Positions 1-4,801 of a DNA stretch of 5,705 bases are shown here, one piece after another; the stretch's first letter is position 1; the number at the start of each line of letters is the position of its first letter. The translations under genes were made by a program, and so were the position numbers. Source of the stretch: Ruminococcaceae bacterium UBA6857 (lineage in GTDB: Bacteria; Bacillota; Clostridia; Oscillospirales; Acutalibacteraceae); the NCBI GenBank assembly GCA_002451715.1, contig DKDD01000115.1, forward strand, positions 1-5,705, in the 5' to 3' direction. Below the pieces are notes generated by a model. It saw only the letters and a program-made list of their open reading frames with translations. It ran no database searches and was not told the DNA's origin.

Positions 1-1052
1 GCGGAACAACCGGAAAAAGCAAAACAATAATGCTCACCAACAAAAATGTCAATGAGGTTCCGTATAAAACCGCATACATAGACGAAATTCATGAGCCGGG
101 CGAAGAAGCGGAAATAATTGTTCTTCCGTTTTTCCATGCATTTGGGCTTTGCCTTGCCGGTCATATGGCGCTTTGCAACGCGGGAAGAGTTATTCCGCTC
201 ATGCGTTTTGATGCAAAGCTTGTTGTAAAGCTTTATAAAAAGAACAACATAATTGCCCTTGTCGGAATCCCGAATATGTTCAAAAAGCTTTATCACACCA
301 AAGGCTTTGACGGACCGCACCTTTCAAACACTAGAATGATGTTTGTCGGCGGCGATGACCTCTCGCCAACGTTTTTGCAGGAATTTAATGATATGCTTGA
401 ACGCAACGGAACTTCTGCAAGGCTTCGCCAGGGATACGGACTGACCGAAGTTTGTGCTCCCTGCTGTGCAAACACAAACTGGGTACACAAAGAAGGCTCA
501 ATCGGAAAACCGTTTGAAGGCATTAGAATGGAAATTTGGGACGATAACTGCCGCCGCGTTCCGAACGGAACGATCGGAGAAATTTGCATAACGGGTTCAA
601 CCGTGATGGCCGGATACTATGACGGAACGGGCGAAAGGAACCTTGGTCTTTATTTTGATGAGGACGGAACACCGTGGGTAAGAAGCGGCGATCTCGGCTA
701 TCAGGATGACGATGGATTCTTCTTCTTTTCCGGCCGCAAAAAGCGCGTCATAATCATTTCCGGCTATAACGTTTATCCCGTTGATATTGAAAATCAAATG
801 GACACGCTCGGCTTTGTTCGCGAAAGTTGCGCTGTTCGCGGCGAAAAGGACGGAAAACCGTTTGTTCGCCTTTATGTTTCGCTCAAAGAAAAAGGACTTG
901 ACGAAGAAGAACTTCGGGCAAAAATTATCAAAACTTGTGAAGAAAATCTTGACAAGTTCTCGGTTCCCCGCGAAATCATTTTCATGGACGAGCTTCCGCA
1001 CACTCCTCTCGAAAAGGTTGATTTTATGAGCCTTGAAAAAATTGCGGCATAA
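1..1052 (+). CDS. AMP-dependent acid ligase (acyl-CoA synthetase-like), 5' truncated, copy A
   Basis: This is the C-terminal part of a class I adenylate-forming enzyme, which activates a carboxylic acid with ATP to an acyl-adenylate and usually passes it to CoA. The reading frame is already open at the window edge: bases 3-29 encode GTTGKSKTI, the end of the ATP-binding P-loop motif (A3). The ATG at base 30 is therefore internal and the true start lies outside, roughly 590 bases upstream judging by copy B. Further motifs follow in order: LPFFHAFGL (A4), YGLTE (A5), SGDLGY (A7), GRKKR, the hinge region SGYNVYPVDIE (A8), and a C-terminal PHTPLEKVD carrying the presumed catalytic lysine (A10). 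It is probably cytoplasmic. It matches copy B (1559-3187) at roughly three quarters or more of residues by eye. The acid substrate cannot be read from the sequence. No U-run terminator follows the stop codon, so read-through into the next gene is possible. Confidence 0.93.
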   Translation, partial: GTTGKSKTIMLTNKNVNEVPYKTAYIDEIHEPGEEAEIIVLPFFHAFGLCLAGHMALCNAGRVIPLMRFDAKLVVKLYKKNNIIALVGIPNMFKKLYHTKGFDGPHLSNTRMMFVGGDDLSPTFLQEFNDMLERNGTSARLRQGYGLTEVCAPCCANTNWVHKEGSIGKPFEGIRMEIWDDNCRRVPNGTIGEICITGSTVMAGYYDGTGERNLGLYFDEDGTPWVRSGDLGYQDDDGFFFFSGRKKRVIIISGYNVYPVDIENQMDTLGFVRESCAVRGEKDGKPFVRLYVSLKEKGLDEEELRAKIIKTCEENLDKFSVPREIIFMDELPHTPLEKVDFMSLEKIAA

Positions 1053-1123
1053 GTTTTCATTGCGGTTCTTTTCAAAAAAAGGGAGGGCAATTTATAAGCG
1101 GATAATAAATTTTTATATTATTA

Positions 1124-1143
1124 ATCAAACGTTAACATTTGAT
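1124..1143. promoter_or_regulatory. 20-base palindrome, candidate operator
   Basis: The two half-sites ATCAAA (1124-1129) and TTTGAT (1138-1143) flank a central self-complementary GTTAAC (1131-1136). Only the C/A pair at 1130/1137 breaks perfect dyad symmetry. The right half overlaps the -35 element of a candidate promoter, the usual arrangement for a repressor operator. No regulator gene is present in the window, so the binding protein is unknown. The half-sites resemble those of several helix-turn-helix regulators, but I cannot assign one. Confidence 0.5.
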
Positions 1144-1166
1144 ACATAACATTGCATTAATATAAA
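1139..1166 (+). promoter_or_regulatory. Candidate sigma-A promoter for the 106-residue gene and ligase B
   Basis: TTGATA (1139-1144) is separated by 16 bases from TATAAA (1161-1166), a reasonable vegetative promoter. Transcription would begin near 1173, leaving about 43 bases of leader before the start at 1216. The surroundings (1101-1170) are very AT-rich, which also makes chance matches likely. The rest of the 1053-1215 gap holds a weak AT-only inverted repeat around 1101-1126 and an SD-like AGGGAGGG at 1080-1087 with no reading frame attached. Confidence 0.5.
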
Positions 1167-1215
1167 AAAGGCATAGGCAAATTGCACAGATTTATATTGA
1201 AAGGACTGACAAAAA

Positions 1216-1536
1216 ATGGTAGGAATCGGCAAATGGGCAGCAAGCGTTAATACTCTTGTTTTCAAAGGTGAGGTTAACGTTGAAATCAAGGATAACAACG
1301 GAGAATACGATATCAATTTTGAACTGCCCGAAAAGTTTAAAAATATCGAAATTAAATATTATGATGTTCACGCTGAAGGTAATACAATTTTCGGAAAAGG
1401 CGAAATGACTCTTCTTCCCGGAAAAGTTATTGAAGCTGCAGTAACTTTTGAAGGCGACACAATGACCGGCTCGCTCAAACTTCCATTCCTCGGAAATAAA
1501 GAAATCAAGCTTAAAAACGGTCGCAGAGTAGGCTGA
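1216..1536 (+). CDS. Conserved-looking small protein of unknown function (106 aa)
   Basis: I do not recognise this protein. The ATG is supported by GAAAGGA at 1199-1205, ten bases upstream. There is no signal peptide, no membrane segment and no cysteine, so it is probably a soluble cytoplasmic protein. From about residue 12 the sequence alternates polar and hydrophobic residues in short segments split by turn-forming stretches (DNNG, EGN, LPGK, LGNK). This suggests an all-beta fold such as a small barrel or sandwich. The C-terminus is basic (LKNGRRVG). It sits between the two tandem ligase paralogues and only 22 bases ahead of ligase B, so it is very likely co-transcribed with B. A link to ligase function, such as binding a hydrophobic acid or its CoA ester, is a guess from position only. 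Base composition and codon use look like those of its neighbours, which supports a real gene. Confidence 0.8.
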   Translation: MVGIGKWAASVNTLVFKGEVNVEIKDNNGEYDINFELPEKFKNIEIKYYDVHAEGNTIFGKGEMTLLPGKVIEAAVTFEGDTMTGSLKLPFLGNKEIKLKNGRRVG

Positions 1537-1558
1537 GAAAGGGAACGGGTGTTCGGGT

Positions 1559-3187
1559 ATGATTGAATCCGGAAACTATAACTGTTTTGAGTTTTATTGC
1601 GCGGCTACCGAGCAGTATGGCGACTTTGATACCGTTCAGCACATGGATAAGCGCGTTAAGCGCTCCGATTTTATTGCCGAGGTTGAAGCGCTTGCGGCAT
1701 ACTTCTATCATGAGATTGGGTTGAGACGGGGTGATGTTTACACAATTTTTTGCCCGACCAATGTTGAAAGCCTTGTTGCTTTTTATGCGCTCAACAAGCT
1801 TGGCGTAATTGTTTCGTTTGTTCATCCGCTTCTTCCGCCGGAAATGCTCAAAGAATACATTGAAACCGGTTTTTCAAAGGGCGTTATGATTCTTGATCTT
1901 CTTTCAAAGTCTCATGTAAAAATGCTCAATGAAATGAAAATTCCTGTTTTGCTTTGCAGAAATTCAGATTATGCCGCACCGGTCAAAAAGGTTGCAACAA
2001 GAGTCGGCGAAGGCTTGCTTGAAGCGATTTTTCCAAAGTTTGAAAACTTTGAAAGCTATTCTTCCGCGCTCAAAAAGTATCTCGGAAAAAGCGTTCCCGG
2101 TGTAAAAAACAATGCTTCGGATATTGCCGTTTATCTCAACGGAGGCGGAACAACCGGAAAAAGCAAAACAATTATGCACACAAACAAAGCCATCAATGAG
2201 CTTGTTCACAAAATGGGCTATATTGATGAAATTCAGGTTCCGGGCGAAGAAGCCGAAATTATCATTCTTCCGTTCTTCCATGCGTTTGGTCTTTGCGTTG
2301 CGGCGCACATGGCACTTTGCAATGCGGCAAGAATCATTCCGCTCATGCGCTTTGATGCAAAGCTTGTTGTAAAACTTTATAAAAACAATCGCATTGCCGG
2401 AATGGGCGGCATACCGAATATGTTCAAAAAGCTTTATCGTGCAAAAGGCTTTGACGGTCCGCATCTTTCAAACACAAGAATGATGTTTGTCGGCGGCGAT
2501 GACCTTTCGCCCTCGTTCCTGCACGACTTTAACGAAATGCTTGAACGCAACGGAACTTCCGCAAGACTTCGCCAAGGCTACGGATTGACCGAAGTTTGCG
2601 CCGCCTGTTGCACCAACACGAACTGGGTCAACAAGGACGGCTCAATCGGAAAGCCGCTTGAGGGCATTCGAATTGAAATTTGGGACGACGATTGCAAACC
2701 TCTTCCTGCCGGAGAAGTCGGAGAAATCTGCATTTCCGGTTCAACCGTAATGGCGGGATATCTGACCGAAAGCCGTGAAATGGGTGTCGGCCTTTATTAC
2801 GACGAAGAAGGCACTGCATGGGTAAGAAGCGGTGACCTCGGCTATGTTGACGAAGAAGGTTTCTTCTTCTTTGCCGGCCGCAAAAAGCGTCTTATCATCA
2901 TCTCCGGCTATAACGTTTATCCGGTTGATATTGAAAACTTGATGGATACGTTGCCGTTTATTAAGGAAAGTTGCGCTGTTCGCGGCGAAAAGGACGGAAA
3001 GGTTTTGATTCGTCTTTATGCTTCGCTCAAGCAAAACGGCGATGAAGAAAGCTTTAAAGAGCAAATTATAAAATGCTGTGAAGAAAATCTTGACAAGTTT
3101 TCTGTTCCTCGCGAAATAATTTTTATGAAGGAACTTCCGCATACTCCGCTTGAAAAGGTTGACTTTATGGCGCTTGAAAAGTTATAA
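1559..3187 (+). CDS. AMP-dependent acid ligase (acyl-CoA synthetase-like), copy B
   Basis: This is a complete 542-residue class I adenylate-forming enzyme, normal for the acyl-CoA synthetase family. It should form an acyl-adenylate from ATP and a carboxylic acid and probably transfer the acyl group to CoA in the cytoplasm. Visible motifs are the P-loop NGGGTTGKSK (194-203), FHAFG around H241, YGLTE (341-345), SGDLGY with D426, GRKKR (440-444), SGYNVYP (449-455), and PHTPLEKVD, where K533 aligns with the catalytic lysine of motif A10. The family's usual glycine just before that lysine is E532. Three cysteines (C347, C350, C351) follow YGLTE and recur in copy A. The start is the only in-frame option: no ATG, GTG or TTG lies between it and the upstream stop at 1529. 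Its SD (AAAGGG near 1538-1543) is weak and about 15 bases away, so translation may depend partly on the upstream gene. Whether the product is an acyl-CoA, an acyl-carrier protein or another ester is not determined. Confidence 0.95.
   Translation: MIESGNYNCFEFYCAATEQYGDFDTVQHMDKRVKRSDFIAEVEALAAYFYHEIGLRRGDVYTIFCPTNVESLVAFYALNKLGVIVSFVHPLLPPEMLKEYIETGFSKGVMILDLLSKSHVKMLNEMKIPVLLCRNSDYAAPVKKVATRVGEGLLEAIFPKFENFESYSSALKKYLGKSVPGVKNNASDIAVYLNGGGTTGKSKTIMHTNKAINELVHKMGYIDEIQVPGEEAEIIILPFFHAFGLCVAAHMALCNAARIIPLMRFDAKLVVKLYKNNRIAGMGGIPNMFKKLYRAKGFDGPHLSNTRMMFVGGDDLSPSFLHDFNEMLERNGTSARLRQGYGLTEVCAACCTNTNWVNKDGSIGKPLEGIRIEIWDDDCKPLPAGEVGEICISGSTVMAGYLTESREMGVGLYYDEEGTAWVRSGDLGYVDEEGFFFFAGRKKRLIIISGYNVYPVDIENLMDTLPFIKESCAVRGEKDGKVLIRLYASLKQNGDEESFKEQIIKCCEENLDKFSVPREIIFMKELPHTPLEKVDFMALEKL
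2145..3187 (+). repeat. Tandem duplicated segment (second copy of 1-1052)
   Basis: Bases 1-28 match 2145-2172 exactly, and 822-856 match 2966-3000 exactly (35 bases). Both lie at the same offset of 2144, so there is no net indel across some 285 codons. The offset falls to 2135 at the stop codons, explained by one extra codon near the C-terminus of copy A and two extra codons at its end. The copies diverge mainly at third positions, so this is an established gene duplication rather than a recent one or an assembly artefact. The first copy probably extends beyond the left window edge. Confidence 0.9.
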
Positions 3188-3190
3188 TCT

Positions 3191-3210
3191 AAAAAGGAGC
3201 CGTTGCTTTG
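3191..3210 (+). promoter_or_regulatory. Strong Shine-Dalgarno with TTG, possible alternative start
   Basis: AAAAAGGAG (3191-3199) is followed eight bases later by TTG (3208-3210). That TTG is in frame with the 80-residue gene starting at 3298 and would add 30 residues. The added peptide does not look like the compact domain that follows. The site may be a real upstream start, a leader translation signal or a chance match. AGCCG (3198-3202) can also pair with CGGCT (3226-3230), which would partly mask it. Confidence 0.3.
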
Positions 3211-3297
3211 CCGCATTGCTTGCTTCGGCTGCAAACATTGATTCGGTTTAATTGCTTTACAATCGAACAAAATCAAAATATGAAAGGATCTTTTATC

Positions 3298-3537
3298 ATG
3301 GGAAAATATTCATTTGCAGAAACTACTATCGGTGATATTCTTGACAACGAGGACGCTTTTGAGCTTTTTAAGGAGCTTGCTCCCGAAGCTGTTGACCACC
3401 CGATGCTTGAAATCGGCCGCCCGTTCACAATTGAACAGGCTCTTCCGTTTATCATCAACATTGCAGAAGGCATGGGACTCGGCGATATTTCAGACAGAGT
3501 TGACGACTTCAAAGCAAAGCTTGAAGCTCTTGAATAA
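3298..3537 (+). CDS. Small acidic helical protein, unknown function (about 80 aa)
   Basis: The product is a short, strongly acidic, probably all-helical cytoplasmic protein with no signal peptide or cysteine. Its core reads TIGDILDNEDAF, then a proline-flanked DHPMLE segment, then FTIEQALPFI and a C-terminal charged helix. From memory, it resembles a short helical domain with a T(I/L)G-(D/E)LLDNP signature found as a C-terminal appendage of various clostridial hydrolases and reductases; I could not verify this. The chosen ATG has AAAGGA at 3283-3288, nine bases upstream. An in-frame ATG at 3280 overlaps that SD, and a TTG at 3208 has its own strong SD, so the N-terminus is uncertain. It is the last gene before the terminator and lies 110 bases after ligase B, suggesting co-transcription. 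It has the size and charge of an acyl carrier protein but lacks the DSL phosphopantetheine serine motif. Confidence 0.8.
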   Translation: MGKYSFAETTIGDILDNEDAFELFKELAPEAVDHPMLEIGRPFTIEQALPFIINIAEGMGLGDISDRVDDFKAKLEALE

Positions 3538-3581
3538 AAGAAAAACCTTTTTGAAGTTTTTCGTTTGAACGGATACATAAC

Positions 3582-3624
3582 AACAGCAAGGTGTAAAAAA
3601 TAATGCACCTTGCTGTTTTCTTTT
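3582..3624 (+). terminator. Rho-independent terminator of the ligase operon
   Basis: AACAGCAAGGTG (3582-3593) is perfectly complementary to CACCTTGCTGTT (3606-3617). The stem can be extended by one G-U and one A-U pair and closes an A-rich loop of about eight bases. A T-rich tail (TTTTCTTTT, 3616-3624) overlaps the end of the 3' arm. The far side has no matching T-run, so it acts on + strand transcripts only. It separates the ligase cluster from the secreted-protein unit. Confidence 0.92.
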
Positions 3625-3658
3625 GATGCAAAATATGGTAACGGGTTTATGTCTTTCA

Positions 3659-3688
3659 TTGACTTTTAAAGAGAAAATATTGTATAAT
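3659..3688 (+). promoter_or_regulatory. Strong sigma-A promoter for the secreted hydrolase operon
   Basis: TTGACT (3659-3664) and TATAAT (3683-3688) are separated by 18 bases. The -10 is perfect and the -35 is one base off consensus. Transcription should begin near 3695, giving a leader of about 73 bases before the ATG at 3768. Its position just after a terminator supports an independent transcription unit. Confidence 0.85.
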
Positions 3689-3696
3689 TATTTATG

Positions 3697-3716
3697 CGGT
3701 AATCATTGATTAACCG
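3697..3716. promoter_or_regulatory. Inverted repeat at the predicted transcription start
   Basis: CGGTAATC (3697-3704) pairs with GATT-ACCG (3708-3716), with one bulged A at 3712 and a three-base loop. It begins nine bases after the -10 box. It could be an operator placed over the start site or a hairpin at the 5' end of the mRNA. The sequence alone does not decide between them. Confidence 0.45.
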
Positions 3717-3717
3717 A

Positions 3718-3748
3718 TAAGTGCAAATTCGCGATGATTTTGCGCTTA
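3718..3748 (+). promoter_or_regulatory. Leader stem-loop just upstream of the ribosome binding site
   Basis: TAAGTGCAAA (3718-3727) pairs with TTTGCGCTTA (3739-3748), ten pairs including one G-U, around an 11-base loop. The 3' arm ends four bases before the SD GAAAGGAG (3752-3759), so the SD itself stays free. It has no T-run and does not look like a terminator. It may affect mRNA stability or translation. Confidence 0.45.
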
Positions 3749-3767
3749 ATTGAAAGGAGAATGATAA

Positions 3768-4784
3768 ATGACGTCAATTAAAAGAATAATCGCAACAATG
3801 CTTGCGGCACTGAGCCTTTTCTTTTCTGTGTTTTCAAATCCGGGCGGAAACAACAAAAATGAAAAGTTTCGCGTAACATCATACATAATCGCAAGAAACA
3901 TTCAAGACGAAAACCGCCTTTATTCCGAAGATTTTGACATAATCACCGATGTCATTCTTTTCGGCTGTGCAACATTCAATGCAAAAGGCGAAGTTGAAAC
4001 CCAAAAAGAAATTCTTGAAACTGCACTTTCAAATCTTCATAATGTAATCGGAGGGAGAGATGTAAAAATTCATCTCAACCTTTTGGGACCCGGACCGCTT
4101 GAAAGTCATAACGATTACAACAAAGATCAAGCCGATCAGGGAAAACAGCATACTCTTGCTTTCAAGAGCGGCATTTTGGAAGATAACATTGTTGCCGTGC
4201 TTGAAGAATATGATTTTGACGGCGTTTTCTTTGATTATGAGTATCCGCTCAATTATATATACTGGACTCCGTTCAATCAATTCCTTGTTCGCCTTGACAG
4301 CAAAATCGAAGACAAAATTCTCGGCCTTGCCGTGTCTGAATGGAATATAAAGCTTTCACCGGGTTCGTTTACGGCTGTTGACCGTTTTGAAGTTATGCTT
4401 TATGATGTATATGACAGTGAAGGTCGGCATGCACCGCCGCAAACGGTTAAAGAGCTTTCTGAAAATCTTAAGAAATACTCAATTCCAAAAGAAAAACTTG
4501 ATTTCGGTCTTCCGTTTTATTCAAAGCCGACCGACCGCGCCGCTTATTGGTATGACTATGCAAGTTTTTGCGACAGAATAGACAAAGACGGATATTTCTA
4601 TGACAGTGCGCTCGATAAAACGTTTTGGTTTAATCGACCGAATGATATAGCCGAAACAACCAAATTCGCACTTGATAACGATTTCGGCGGCGTTATGATT
4701 TGGCATTACAGTTGTGATTTTCCGTCAAGCGATTCACGCTCGCTGTTACGGGCTGTCGGAGGCACGGTTGACGGAAACAAATAA
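3768..4784 (+). CDS. Secreted glycoside hydrolase family 18-like protein
   Basis: This 338-residue protein looks like a GH18 (chitinase / endo-beta-N-acetylglucosaminidase type) TIM barrel, a family that cleaves beta-1,4 bonds next to N-acetylglucosamine with substrate-assisted catalysis. Residues 1 to about 23 form a signal peptide (positive start, hydrophobic core, VFS-type cleavage region) without a lipobox cysteine, so the product is probably released or wall-associated. Barrel signatures in order are the strand KIHLNLLGPGP (100-110), the catalytic strand FDGVFFDYEYP (150-160), MLYDVYD (210-216), GLPFY (247-251) and GGVMIWHYSCD (307-317, with the conserved tryptophan W312). The family pattern DxxDxDxE is present as D151, F154, D156, E158: the acid E158 and its partner D156 are kept, but the middle aspartate is phenylalanine. 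SD GAAAGGAG lies eight bases before the ATG. It leads a two-gene unit with the sialidase-like gene 17 bases downstream. Activity on chitin, peptidoglycan or host N-glycans cannot be told apart here. Confidence 0.88.
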   Translation: MTSIKRIIATMLAALSLFFSVFSNPGGNNKNEKFRVTSYIIARNIQDENRLYSEDFDIITDVILFGCATFNAKGEVETQKEILETALSNLHNVIGGRDVKIHLNLLGPGPLESHNDYNKDQADQGKQHTLAFKSGILEDNIVAVLEEYDFDGVFFDYEYPLNYIYWTPFNQFLVRLDSKIEDKILGLAVSEWNIKLSPGSFTAVDRFEVMLYDVYDSEGRHAPPQTVKELSENLKKYSIPKEKLDFGLPFYSKPTDRAAYWYDYASFCDRIDKDGYFYDSALDKTFWFNRPNDIAETTKFALDNDFGGVMIWHYSCDFPSSDSRSLLRAVGGTVDGNK

Positions 4785-4787
4785 ATA

Positions 4788-4795
4788 AAAGGAGG
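4788..4795 (+). promoter_or_regulatory. Shine-Dalgarno deciding a GTG start
   Basis: AAAGGAGGG-type SD (4788-4796 region) lies six to seven bases before GTG at 4802. It selects that GTG over the later in-frame ATG codons and places a complete signal peptide at the N-terminus. Confidence 0.85.
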
Positions 4796-4801
4796 GAAAA
4801 C

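Noticed and set aside
30..32. ATG at base 30 as the start of ligase A
   Set aside because: The frame is open upstream to the window edge and encodes the P-loop motif seen inside copy B, so this ATG is internal.
597..1001. Long reading frames on the - strand opposite both ligases (also 2741-3142)
   Set aside because: They mirror each other because the ligases are paralogous, have no ribosome binding sites or recognisable domains, and are shadows of the + strand genes.
1101..1126. AT-rich inverted repeat as a terminator for ligase A
   Set aside because: It has almost no GC pairs, needs a bulge and is not followed by a proper T-run; such pairings are expected by chance in AT-rich DNA.
3239..3263. 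Promoter TTGATT...TACAAT ahead of the 80-residue gene
   Set aside because: The spacer is only 13 bases and no better -35 lies 16-18 bases upstream of TACAAT.
3298..3537. The 80-residue protein as an acyl carrier protein for the ligases
   Set aside because: Size and acidity fit, but there is no DSL-type serine motif for phosphopantetheine attachment.
3540..3562. GAAAAAC/GTTTTTC pairing after the 80-residue gene as a terminator
   Set aside because: Only seven mostly A-T pairs; the strong hairpin at 3582-3617 a few bases later is a far better terminator.
3761..3781. Six-codon micro-ORF (ATG at 3761) overlapping the GH18 start
   Set aside because: Its ATG is only one base after the GGAG core, too close for initiation, while ATG 3768 has ideal spacing.
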